DNA of 64,000 nucleotides, taken from the NCBI RefSeq assembly GCF_004366595.1, contig NZ_SORE01000019.1, positions 96,291-160,290 of the forward strand, given 5' to 3'. The translations under genes were made by a program, and so were the position numbers. This DNA comes from Paraburkholderia rhizosphaerae. GTDB lineage: Bacteria > Pseudomonadota > Gammaproteobacteria > Burkholderiales > Burkholderiaceae. Under the pieces are notes generated by a model. That model searched no databases. It was given only the letters and a program-made list of their open reading frames with translations, and was not told the origin of the DNA. Positions 9,032 to 16,849 of this stretch are shown in pieces. Each line of letters opens with the position of its first letter. Within the stretch, counting starts at the first letter, position 1.

Positions 9032-10702
9032 TTAGCGCGTACTCAGCGGCCAGATCGCAAAGCCGAGGTCTTGTGTGCCGGCCGTTTCCTCGGTTACTTC
9101 TTCCGCCTGCGGCAAACGCGAAGCGGAATCGGGCAGCGACAGGAAGAACGTCGTGCCGACATCCTCCATCGATTCCGCCCATACGCGCCCGCCGTGACGC
9201 TCGACGACGCGGCGCACCATCGCAAGGCCGATGCCCTCGCCCGCGGCGATATCGCCGTGCAAGCGCTGGAACGCATTGAAAAGGCGTGGCAGCGCGACCT
9301 CCGGAATGCCGAGCCCGTTGTCCTTCACATAGAAAATGCGTAACGATTGCACACCCGGCGGAGCCGGCGCGGTGCCGATTTCGATGATGCCGTTGCGATC
9401 CGGATGCAGATAGTTGACCGCATTGCCGATCAGATTGGCAAACACCTGTTCGAGCGCGGTCGCATCGCCCCATACGCGCGGTAGCGTATGCACGACGACC
9501 CGTGCGCGACGCGCGCGAATCGACACCTGCATCGCATCGATCACGCGCTGCACAATGTCGCGCACATCGACCTGCTGACGCCGGTACTCGACACGGCCGA
9601 CGCGCGACAGGCGCAGCAACGCATCGATAATGTGCGACGCGCGCAGCACCGCGGTCTGCAGGAAATGTAATGCTTCGCCGATGTCGCCATCGATGAGCCG
9701 CTCGATATGCTCGCGCTCCGTGCGTGACAGCGACGATTGCCGCACCGCTTTGCGCAGGTCGTCGCACGCGTGCAGCAGTTCCTTCGAAAAGCCTTGCAGA
9801 TTGACGAGCGGCGCACGCAGATCGTGTGACACGCTATAGATGAAGGTTTCGTTTTCCTGGGTTTGCTGACGCAGACTTTCATTCGTGCGCGCGAGTTCGC
9901 CGGCGCGCCGCGCGAGGTCGAACTGGAAGCGCGCCTGCAAGCGCTCGGCTTCGAGCAGGCGGCGGCTCGTTTCATGCAACGTGCGGTCGAGGCGCGCGAT
10001 TTCATCGGTACCGGTATCGAGCGGCGCGAGCGGTTCGTTACTCGCAAGACGGCTCGCATTATCGGACAGCAAATCGAGCCGGCCGCCGACGCCGCGCGTG
10101 AACAGCCAGCACGCGATCGCCACGAACGCGAGCGAGCCGAGCACCGCCGCGACAATCAGCACTTGCTGCCGCGCGCGCGCCGCTGCCGCCGCACTCGTGC
10201 GCAGCGCATCGAGCCGGCGTTCCTCGGTCTGAAACGCGGCGACCTGCATCCGGAAGTTATCCAGCACGTCGGCGTTCGCGAGATCCTTGAAGCGTTCGAT
10301 CACGTCGTGCCGCCGCCCTGAGCGCATCAAGTCCTGCAGGCGATCCGACCACTGCCGGTACGCTTGCACGGCCTGGCGGATCTGCACCGCGCGCTCGACT
10401 TGCGCGGGGTCGTTCGACACGGTCTCGGCGAGCTGGTCGATGCGCCGGTCGGTGTCGATCCACAGCGACACCGGTGTGCCGACATCGCGCACGCCGCCTA
10501 CCGCCGCGCCGCGCAGCCGCAGCGACTCGAGCAGCACCGGCTCGAGAATCGCGGTGGTCTGGCGCAGCACGTCCTCACTATGCAGACTCCAACGCTCCGC
10601 TTCACGCGCGTCCGCCTGCGCCTTGACGATGCCAGACAGCAACGCCAGTTCGATAACGGCCGGAATCGCGATGAGCAATAGCCCTTTGGTGGTCAGTCTC
10701 AT
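9032..10702 (-). CDS. membrane sensor histidine kinase (orphan)
   Basis: This 556-residue sensor kinase has an N-terminal membrane helix (GLLLIAIPAVIELALLSGIV), a periplasmic helical domain (about 30-180, CHASE3-like) and a second membrane helix (VLIVAAVLGSLAFVAIACWLF). A HAMP linker (about 200-250), a coiled coil and the HisKA domain follow, with phospho-acceptor His293 in YSVSHDLRAPL. The ATPase domain shows the N box NLIGNAVNYL, the G1 box VKDNGLGIP and the G2 box GEGIGLAMV. No response regulator gene is adjacent, so its partner must lie elsewhere. The organisation resembles bacterial phytochrome-like/CHASE3 kinases. Signal unknown. Confidence 0.88.
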   Translation of the reverse strand: MRLTTKGLLLIAIPAVIELALLSGIVKAQADAREAERWSLHSEDVLRQTTAILEPVLLESLRLRGAAVGGVRDVGTPVSLWIDTDRRIDQLAETVSNDPAQVERAVQIRQAVQAYRQWSDRLQDLMRSGRRHDVIERFKDLANADVLDNFRMQVAAFQTEERRLDALRTSAAAAARARQQVLIVAAVLGSLAFVAIACWLFTRGVGGRLDLLSDNASRLASNEPLAPLDTGTDEIARLDRTLHETSRRLLEAERLQARFQFDLARRAGELARTNESLRQQTQENETFIYSVSHDLRAPLVNLQGFSKELLHACDDLRKAVRQSSLSRTEREHIERLIDGDIGEALHFLQTAVLRASHIIDALLRLSRVGRVEYRRQQVDVRDIVQRVIDAMQVSIRARRARVVVHTLPRVWGDATALEQVFANLIGNAVNYLHPDRNGIIEIGTAPAPPGVQSLRIFYVKDNGLGIPEVALPRLFNAFQRLHGDIAAGEGIGLAMVRRVVERHGGRVWAESMEDVGTTFFLSLPDSASRLPQAEEVTEETAGTQDLGFAIWPLSTR

Positions 10703-10879
10703 TGAGGCGCGAGAAAAGTTCGAAGCGCCGCCAGGCGGCGCACGCGGGACCGGACATTATGTCGTTGTTTGAGTAGCGTGACAAAGATCGCGCGACGTAC
10801 TCATGCAAAGAACGATAGTAATTGAAATGGAAGATTTCGCCCGATAATGGAACATCGCATCGCCCTTTTTTCGGGCAAC

Positions 10880-10894
10880 GCACTTTGATAGTGC
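10880..10894. promoter_or_regulatory. NtrC-binding site candidate upstream of amt
   Basis: GCAC-TTTGATA-GTGC matches the NtrC dyad layout GCAC-N7-GTGC. Its centre is about 147 bp upstream of the expected start of transcription from the sigma-54 promoter candidate, a normal distance for NtrC enhancer sites. A single site is visible. Confidence 0.5.
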
Positions 10895-11006
10895 GCGCAA
10901 GCGATGCAACGCGGCCCGCGTTCGTAGTGAGGCCACGCGCTGCCGCCCGCCCGTCAGCCCAATTCAGTGCGGCCTTGCACTCATTCAATGCGTTTTCGAA
11001 CCACAT

Positions 11007-11022
11007 TGGCCCACTTCTTGCG
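11007..11022 (+). promoter_or_regulatory. sigma-54 promoter candidate for amt
   Basis: TGGCCCACTTCTTGCG has the invariant -24 GG and -12 GC at the correct spacing and fits TGGCAC-R-N4-TTGCW with two mismatches. It would start transcription about 30 bp before the amt ATG. Sigma-54 with NtrC control is the rule for ammonium transporters. Confidence 0.6.
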
Positions 11023-11063
11023 TCCAATGCCCGCTTTTTGCGCAAAGCAGGTTTCAACGACCC

Positions 11064-12266
11064 ATGGAAAACCTCAAAACCGGCACCGACACCCTCTTTC
11101 TGCTGCTCGGCTCCGCAATGGTGCTCGCGATGCATGCGGGTTTCGCGTTTCTCGAACTCGGCACGGTCCGGAAAAAGAATCAGGTCAACGCGCTCGTGAA
11201 GATTCTCGTCGACTTTTCCGTGTCGACGATCGCATATTTCTTTATTGGCTACACGATCGCTTACGGCGTGCAGTTTTTCGATAGCGCGAAAACGCTGGCT
11301 GAGCATGACGGTTATGCGCTGGTGCGCTTCTTCTTCCTGCTGACCTTCGCGGCCGCCATTCCGGCGATCGTGTCCGGCGGCATTGCAGAGCGGTCGAAAT
11401 TCAACCCGCAACTGTTCGCGACCTTCGTGCTGGTCGGCTTCGTTTATCCGTTTTTCGAAGGGATCGCATGGAATGACCGCTTCGGCATCCAGGACCGGAT
11501 CGCGGCATCTTTCGGCGCGCCGTTTCATGACTTTGCCGGCTCCGTGGTCGTGCACGCATTCGGCGGCTGGGTCGCGTTGCCGGCCGTGTTGCTGCTCGGC
11601 GCGCGTCACGGGCGCTATCACCGCGACGGACGCATCGCCGCGCATCCGCCATCGAATATTCCGTTTCTCGCGCTCGGCGCGTGGGTGCTCGCGGTCGGCT
11701 GGTTCGGCTTTAACGTGATGAGCGCGCAGACCATCGACCATATCAGCGGCCTGGTCGCCGTCAATTCGTTGATGGCGATGGTCGGCGGCACGCTGACCGC
11801 ATGGCTCGCGGGCCGCAACGACCCGGGCTTCGCCTATAACGGTCCGCTGGCGGGGCTGGTCGCCGTTTGCGCCGGCTCCGACGTGATGCACCCGCTCGGC
11901 GCGCTGGTGACGGGCGGCATCGCCGGCGTGCTGTTCGTCCATATGTTCACCTGCGTGCAGAACCGCTGGCGCATCGACGACGTGCTCGGCGTATGGCCAC
12001 TCCACGGCCTGTGCGGCGCATGGGGCGGCATTGCGGCCGGTATCTTCGGACTGCGCGCGCTCGGTGGTCTCGGCGGCGTGTCGTTCGTGGCGCAACTGGT
12101 CGGCACGCTCGGCGGGGTCGCGATCGCCACGTTGGGCGGCACGATCGTGTACGGCATCATCCGCGCGGCAGTCGGCCTGCGTCTCACGCAAGAGGAAGAG
12201 TTCGACGGCGCCGATCTATCGATCCACCGGATTTCGTCGACACCGGAACGCGAGACCGTGCTTTGA
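11064..12266 (+). CDS. amt: Amt family ammonium transporter
   Basis: This 400-residue inner-membrane protein is an ammonium channel/transporter, probably trimeric with eleven helices. The twin pore histidines are visible at His164 (SVVVHAFGGW) and His314 (VWPLHGLCGAWGG). Asp156 (FHDFAGS) corresponds to the conserved recruitment aspartate. The C-terminal tail GLRLTQEEEFDGADLSIH is the conserved regulatory tail touched by GlnK-type PII proteins. No signal peptide is visible and no glnK gene is adjacent. An SD-like AGCAGG lies 12 bases upstream of the ATG. Upstream NtrC and sigma-54 signals suggest induction under nitrogen limitation. Confidence 0.93.
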   Translation: MENLKTGTDTLFLLLGSAMVLAMHAGFAFLELGTVRKKNQVNALVKILVDFSVSTIAYFFIGYTIAYGVQFFDSAKTLAEHDGYALVRFFFLLTFAAAIPAIVSGGIAERSKFNPQLFATFVLVGFVYPFFEGIAWNDRFGIQDRIAASFGAPFHDFAGSVVVHAFGGWVALPAVLLLGARHGRYHRDGRIAAHPPSNIPFLALGAWVLAVGWFGFNVMSAQTIDHISGLVAVNSLMAMVGGTLTAWLAGRNDPGFAYNGPLAGLVAVCAGSDVMHPLGALVTGGIAGVLFVHMFTCVQNRWRIDDVLGVWPLHGLCGAWGGIAAGIFGLRALGGLGGVSFVAQLVGTLGGVAIATLGGTIVYGIIRAAVGLRLTQEEEFDGADLSIHRISSTPERETVL

Positions 12267-12365
12267 GCGGGTGTAGGCAAGCCGACTGAGTAGCGGCGCG
12301 TGCGAGCCGCCATCGCGCATCCGCTACGCGCCGCACAACCCGACTCTGCCCGCCTCGCAGCCGAT

Positions 12366-12387
12366 GCCGCCCCGTTAGCGGGGCGGC
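12366..12387 (+). terminator. GC-rich hairpin after amt, likely terminator
   Basis: GCCGCCCCG and CGGGGCGGC form a perfect 9-bp stem around TTAG, 100 bp after the amt stop and 14 bp before the fluoride riboswitch. There is no clear T-tract, only a weakly AT-rich AATGAT. Confidence 0.5.
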
Positions 12388-12401
12388 AATGATAGACTTG
12401 C

Positions 12402-12456
12402 GCACCGGAGATGGCATTCTCCTTTAACCGCCCTCGTGGCTGATGATGCCTGCTTC
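12402..12456 (+). ncRNA. fluoride riboswitch (crcB motif)
   Basis: The segment reads GGAGATGGCATTCTCC, then TTTAACCGCC, then CTGATGATGCC, which are the conserved blocks of the fluoride riboswitch. GGAG pairs with CTCC, GGCAT (12413-12417) pairs with ATGCC (12446-12450), and GCC/GGC close a small third stem. It sits about 110 bp upstream of a fluoride channel gene, the classic target. A short hairpin, CGTCCG (12456-12461) with CGGACG (12470-12475), directly follows and may belong to the expression platform. Fluoride binding should turn the gene on. Confidence 0.9.
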
Positions 12457-12565
12457 GTCCGGCTGACCTCGGACGCTGCGTCATCACGCCGGTCGTCCAG
12501 CGTTGTTCGCGTGTGGTTCATCGTCAGCCGGGTTCGTCGACGTTTCCGACTTTCCAGGCCTTTCC

Positions 12566-12952
12566 ATGTATCTGCTATCCATACTTGCCGTCGGCATCGG
12601 CGGCGCGCTGGGCTCGCTGTTCCGCTGGTTTCTCGCGATCCGCCTGAACGGCATCTTTCCCGCGCTGCCGCTTGGCACGTTCGCGGCCAATCTGATCGCC
12701 GGCTACATCATCGGCGTCGCGGTCGCCTTCTTCGCACGCAATCCGAACCTCGCGCCTGAGTGGCGCCTGTTTGTGATCACCGGTCTGATGGGTGGCCTGT
12801 CAACCTTTTCGACGTTCTCCGCTGAAGTCGTGCAACGACTGCAGGAAGGGCGCTATGGCTGGGCAGCGGCAGAAATTGCGGTGCATGTGTCGGCGTCGCT
12901 CGTCGCGACGATTGCGGGGCTGGCGACGGTTGCGCTGGCAGCGACCCGCTAA
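12566..12952 (+). CDS. crcB: fluoride ion channel CrcB/FluC
   Basis: This 128-residue, four-helix membrane protein works as a dual-topology dimer that expels fluoride. Family marks are GGALGSLFRWFL near the start, GTFAANLIAGYIIG, and the Phe-box stretch GLMGGLSTFSTFSAEVV. The start at 12566 (MYLLSILAVGIGG) matches family N-termini; the frame is open to 12503 but that extension lacks similarity. The fluoride riboswitch upstream gives the regulation. The coupling of the two makes the assignment very safe. Confidence 0.95.
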   Translation: MYLLSILAVGIGGALGSLFRWFLAIRLNGIFPALPLGTFAANLIAGYIIGVAVAFFARNPNLAPEWRLFVITGLMGGLSTFSTFSAEVVQRLQEGRYGWAAAEIAVHVSASLVATIAGLATVALAATR

Positions 12953-13020
12953 TAACAGCTTGCCGGCGAGGGTTGACTGGCGGCAGCGCGGCTAGCGGCG
13001 CTCACGCCGCACATCGGGCA

Positions 13021-14319
13021 TCAGCGCGGCAATGTCACGACATTGCCTTGTTGACGGCCGGGCCGTGTGCCGAAACGATAAGTCGAACGCCCGGCCTGCT
13101 TTGCCGTATACATCGCTGCATCGGCGACGTCGAGCAATTGCTCGACCGCATCGACACGATCCGGCCAGGTCGCAATGCCGACGCTCACGCCGAGCGGAAA
13201 ACGCCCGCCGTAATCACGCTGTCCGATCTGCTGTACGCGCTCGATCAGCCGTCCCGCGAGCTCGCGCAACTGCGCTTCGTCGCTGTAGCCAGGTACAAGC
13301 AGCACGAACTCGTCGCCACCGACGCGCGCCAGCAAGTCCTGCTGGCGCGTCACCGTGCGCAGTGCCTCGGCAATACGGCGCAACAGCGAGTCGCCGGCGC
13401 TGTGACCGAGCGCATCATTGACACCCTTGAACCCGTCGATATCGAGGTAAAGCAGCGCAAGCCGCTCCGCGCCTGGCGCGGCGCTGCGTTCGCCCTGCTC
13501 GTCGAGCAGTTCGAGCAGCCTGCGCCGGTTCGGCAATCCGGTAAGCGGGTCGTGCGCGGCGGCCTTGTCGAGTGCCTTTGAGTGGGCGCTCATTTTGCCG
13601 AATGCCCGCCGTTGCACGAACAGCGTATACACCAGCAGACCGCAGATCAGCACCGCCAGCGCCGCGAGCGCGGCCGTGCCCCACACGATCCGGTCATGCG
13701 CATCGCGCACCGCGGCCGCGCGCCGCGCGCGCCAGTCGTGCAGCAACGCGCCGAGGTCGGCGCGCAGCGAATCCATATAGCGCTTGCCCTCGTTCGTCTG
13801 CACGAGCGCGATCGCCGCTTCCCGATTGCCTGACTGCGCAAGTTCGACGGTGCGCGCGAGCTCGGTGACCTTCATCGTCTTCGCGTGCTCGATACGGCGC
13901 ACGAGTTCGACCGATTTCTCGTCGTTCGTGACGACTCGCTGCAACTGCAACACCGTATCGTCGAGATCCTCGACGCCGGCTCGATAGGTCCCCAGATAGC
14001 GTTCGTCGCCCGTTAGCAGATAACCGCGCTGACCGGTCTCCGCATTCTCCAGGTCGTGCAGCACCCGGTTCGCCGCGCCCAACACCGCGAAAGCGTCCTC
14101 GTCACGCAAGCCATCTTCGACAATCTTGCGCGCCTCGAAAACAAATAGCGCGGCGGCAACGATCAAGCCGATCGCCATCACCGCATAGAGCGACAGAAAG
14201 CGGTTTCGATCAGCATGGGCAGAACGGGCAAGACGCGACTGCAAAAAGAACTCCAGGCGGTAGCGGTACGGGCTACATGATAGCGAAACCCGCGCAAGCG
14301 GCCGATATCCGGCGAACAT
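13021..14319 (-). CDS. CHASE3-GGDEF diguanylate cyclase
   Basis: This 432-residue membrane protein makes c-di-GMP. A membrane helix (FLSLYAVMAIGLIVAAALFVF) comes first, then a periplasmic CHASE3 domain with the hallmark NAETGQRGYLLTGDE. A second helix (TAALAALAVLICGLLVYTLFV) follows, then a GGDEF domain with an intact active site (RVGGDEFV). The inhibitory I-site RQQD lies five residues before GGDEF, so product feedback is expected. The ATG at 14319 has AGGGG seven bases upstream; a TTG at 14244 with GGAG is a second possibility. It is divergent from the sigma factor gene. Confidence 0.88.
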   Translation of the reverse strand: MFAGYRPLARVSLSCSPYRYRLEFFLQSRLARSAHADRNRFLSLYAVMAIGLIVAAALFVFEARKIVEDGLRDEDAFAVLGAANRVLHDLENAETGQRGYLLTGDERYLGTYRAGVEDLDDTVLQLQRVVTNDEKSVELVRRIEHAKTMKVTELARTVELAQSGNREAAIALVQTNEGKRYMDSLRADLGALLHDWRARRAAAVRDAHDRIVWGTAALAALAVLICGLLVYTLFVQRRAFGKMSAHSKALDKAAAHDPLTGLPNRRRLLELLDEQGERSAAPGAERLALLYLDIDGFKGVNDALGHSAGDSLLRRIAEALRTVTRQQDLLARVGGDEFVLLVPGYSDEAQLRELAGRLIERVQQIGQRDYGGRFPLGVSVGIATWPDRVDAVEQLLDVADAAMYTAKQAGRSTYRFGTRPGRQQGNVVTLPR

Positions 14320-14378
14320 TACCGTGCCCCTGAACAAAACACCTTCTCACCGCGAAACGATCGACAGCGTTGACAATA

Positions 14379-14394
14379 TTGACATCGATGTCAA
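14379..14394. promoter_or_regulatory. perfect 16-bp palindrome near the sigma factor gene
   Basis: TTGACATCGATGTCAA is a perfect dyad in the space between the divergent cyclase and sigma factor genes, about 50 bp before the preferred sigma start. It could be an operator or include a TTGACA -35 element. No protein can be named. Confidence 0.4.
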
Positions 14395-14441
14395 AATCAA
14401 TCGGAATCGAATTATCCGGATCGACCCGACTGGCATTGCCG

Positions 14442-14996
14442 ATGAACGGCACCGACTTACCCAGCCTGCTTCCCGACCTGTTGCCGCGGCTCTGGGCGTT
14501 CGCGCTGCGCCTGTCGGGCGATCGGCATGACGCCGAAGACCTCGTGCAGCACACCTGCTTGCGCGCGCTCGAACGACAGCATCAGTTGAAAGCGAATACC
14601 TCGCCGCTTAGCTGGATGTTCGCGATCGCCCATTCGGTCTGGCTCAACGAGCTGCGCTCACGCGGCATTCGCGGCCGCACGACGGTCGGATGGGATGACG
14701 CACTGCTCGAGGTCGTCGCCGACCCGAACGCTCGCACGCCCGAAACACGGTTGATGTACGCGCAGATCATTCAGGCGGTCGCGCATCTTCCTGAAACCCA
14801 GCGCGCGACGCTGCTGCTGGTTGCCGTCGAAGGACTGACTTACAGCGAGGCAGCCGCGGCGCTTGGCGTGCCGATCGGCACTGTGATGAGCCGTATCGCG
14901 CGCGCGCGCCGTTCGATCGGTGCGCTGCTCGATGAACCGGCACTGCACGCTGTCGAACCGACGCCTTCGCGCGACGTGGATAACGAACTCATCTAA
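14442..14996 (+). CDS. ECF-type RNA polymerase sigma factor
   Basis: This 184-residue sigma-70 family protein has only regions 2 and 4. Region 2 runs from LPRLWAFALRLSGDRHDAEDLVQHTC through PLSWMFAIAHSVWLNELR. Region 4 contains LPETQRATLLLVAVEGLTYSEAA and the HTH ALGVPIGTVMSRIARARRSI. No anti-sigma factor gene is adjacent on either side, so its control is unclear. Possible upstream starts are TTG 14370 and ATG 14388, but the family N-terminus fits ATG 14442. No clear ribosome binding site precedes any of them. The promoter specificity cannot be read from sequence. Confidence 0.85.
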   Translation: MNGTDLPSLLPDLLPRLWAFALRLSGDRHDAEDLVQHTCLRALERQHQLKANTSPLSWMFAIAHSVWLNELRSRGIRGRTTVGWDDALLEVVADPNARTPETRLMYAQIIQAVAHLPETQRATLLLVAVEGLTYSEAAAALGVPIGTVMSRIARARRSIGALLDEPALHAVEPTPSRDVDNELI

Positions 14997-15493
14997 GCGA
15001 TGTGACGCGATTCGCCATGGCGCGGCACGATCGACCGCGCCACCGTCGCGGTGAAAATGGAACGCTTCAACTGAGTGCTTATTCCATGTCAAACATTAAA
15101 CATGAAGTCATTTCACGCAATAGTGTCATCTACGCTCCACCGTTTATTCGTTAGTACGCATGCGGCGACAATCGGTGCGTTTTTGACAGACCGGCTCGCG
15201 CCCCCCGGTAATTGCGATGCGCATGCGTCAAGTCAATTCCCCTTGCTGTTGCAAAAACCGATTTTTTTGTAAATACACCTGATCCAGTTCGGCATTAATC
15301 GGCTGTGTCGGGTGTTATGTGCTTCGTGTGGACTGCGCTCAAGCAGTCTTCATGCAGTCTTCTTTTCGCGGCGGACAACCCGGTCGTGCGAATCAGCCAG
15401 GCAGCAGCCTCTATCGAGGCGGCGCTGTGCGTGCTCGTCCGTTCGATTCGCCTTCGTTTTAAAGCGTTAACTTGATTCGGCTGGGATACCAAT
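14997..15493. other. intergenic region upstream of RND pump operon
   Basis: About 500 bp hold no convincing gene. It is AT-richer than its surroundings between about 15070 and 15300. It contains the A/T tracts CAAAAACC and GATTTTTTTG (15250-15268) and a doubled GCAGTCTT around 15340. It must contain the pump promoter. No regulator gene (LysR or TetR type) sits here, although homologous pumps often have one next door. Confidence 0.5.
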
Positions 15494-16678
15494 ATGCTGA
15501 AAAATTCAAAGCGGATGATCTGGGCGTTCAGTGCGCTCATTCTGATCGGCGGGGCTGTTGGACTCGTCGCGTGGCGTAACGGCGCGGGCCCGGTCAGCTC
15601 CGCCGCGGCCGCCGATCACGCGGCGCCACCGGCGGTCGAAGTCGACGTCGCCACCGTGATCTCACGACCGATCATAGACTGGCAGGATTATTCGGGGCGG
15701 CTCGAGGCGATCGACGCGGTCGAAATCAAACCGCTCGTGCCCGGCACGATTGTCGCCGTACATTTCAAGGACGGCGCGCTGGTCAGGAAAGGCGACCCGC
15801 TCTTCACGATCGATCCGCGCCCGTACGTCGCCGAAGTCGATCGCGCGTCCGCGCAGCTCGCGATGGCCGTCGCGCACGAGAAGTACACCGATGCCGACGC
15901 CGCGCGCGCGGACCGTTTGCTGCCCGACAACGCGATTGCGAAGCGCGACTACGACGAAACACAGAGCCGCGCGCGCGAAGCGATCGCTCAGGTGAAGGCG
16001 GCGCAGGCCGCACTCGAAGCCGCGAAGGTCAACCTCGACTACACGCACATCACCGCGCCGGTGTCGGGGCGCATGTCGCGCGCGCTGCTGACGGTCGGCA
16101 ATGTCGTCGCGCCCGGTGCGAATGCGCCGGTGCTGTCGACGCTTGTATCGGTGTCGCCGATCTACGCGGCGTTCGATGTCGACGAACACACGTACCTCGA
16201 CTACCTGAATCGCGACTCCGGGAAGCCGGTGCCCGTTTCACTCGAACTCGCGAACGAAACCAGCTACTCGCGCCAGGGCGCGATCTACTTCGTCGATAAC
16301 CATCTCGATACGAGCTCCGGCACGATCCGCGTGCGTGCGCGCTTCGACAACGCGGACGGCTCGCTGGTACCGGGCCTCTATGCGCGCGTGCAGGTCGGCG
16401 GCGGCGAACGGCATCCGGCGATCCTGATCGACGATGCGGCGATCGGCACCGATCAGGCGAAGAAATTCGTGCTCGTCGTCGACCACACGAATCACGTGCA
16501 GTACCGCGAGATCGTTCAGGGCAACCTGCATGAAGGCCTGCGCGTCGTCACGAGCGGCCTGAAGACGGGCGACCGGATCGTCGTGAATGGCATCGAGCAT
16601 GCGCGTCCCGGCGATCTGATCAAGGCCCACGACGTCGACATGGCGACCGCCGCACACGCAAGCGGCCCGGCGGCCTGA
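15494..16678 (+). CDS. RND efflux periplasmic adaptor subunit (MexE/CeoA-like)
   Basis: This 394-residue membrane fusion protein links an inner-membrane RND pump to an outer-membrane channel. An N-terminal hydrophobic anchor (MIWAFSALILIGGAVGLVAW) is followed by the lipoyl half-motif (VEIKPLVPGTIVAVHFKDGALVRKGD). A helical hairpin (about 115-185), the second lipoyl half (VNLDYTHITAPVSGRMSRALLTVGNVV) and beta-barrel domains follow. No lipobox is seen at the N-terminus. It is the first gene of a three-gene operon. A GGGA sits eight bases before the ATG. Confidence 0.88.
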   Translation: MLKNSKRMIWAFSALILIGGAVGLVAWRNGAGPVSSAAAADHAAPPAVEVDVATVISRPIIDWQDYSGRLEAIDAVEIKPLVPGTIVAVHFKDGALVRKGDPLFTIDPRPYVAEVDRASAQLAMAVAHEKYTDADAARADRLLPDNAIAKRDYDETQSRAREAIAQVKAAQAALEAAKVNLDYTHITAPVSGRMSRALLTVGNVVAPGANAPVLSTLVSVSPIYAAFDVDEHTYLDYLNRDSGKPVPVSLELANETSYSRQGAIYFVDNHLDTSSGTIRVRARFDNADGSLVPGLYARVQVGGGERHPAILIDDAAIGTDQAKKFVLVVDHTNHVQYREIVQGNLHEGLRVVTSGLKTGDRIVVNGIEHARPGDLIKAHDVDMATAAHASGPAA

Positions 16679-16691
16679 TCCAGCGTGACCC

Positions 16692-16708
16692 GAGCGGGTG
16701 GCCCGCTC
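16692..16708 (+). promoter_or_regulatory. intra-operon hairpin between adaptor and pump genes
   Basis: GAGCGGG and CCCGCTC form a perfect 7-bp stem with a 3-nt loop (TGG), 14 bp after the adaptor stop. In the 171-bp gap before the pump gene it may protect mRNA ends or tune relative expression. Confidence 0.35.
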
Positions 16709-16849
16709 CGGCTACCTGATGCGGCCACCTCAGTCCGATAGGCGCAACGATCGCGAGCGATCGATACCGAGCGGCGGCCCGCGCCACGCGTATGAACCGC
16801 GCGGCGCCCGCCGGACGACGAAGCCTGTGAAATACGACGGAACCTCATC

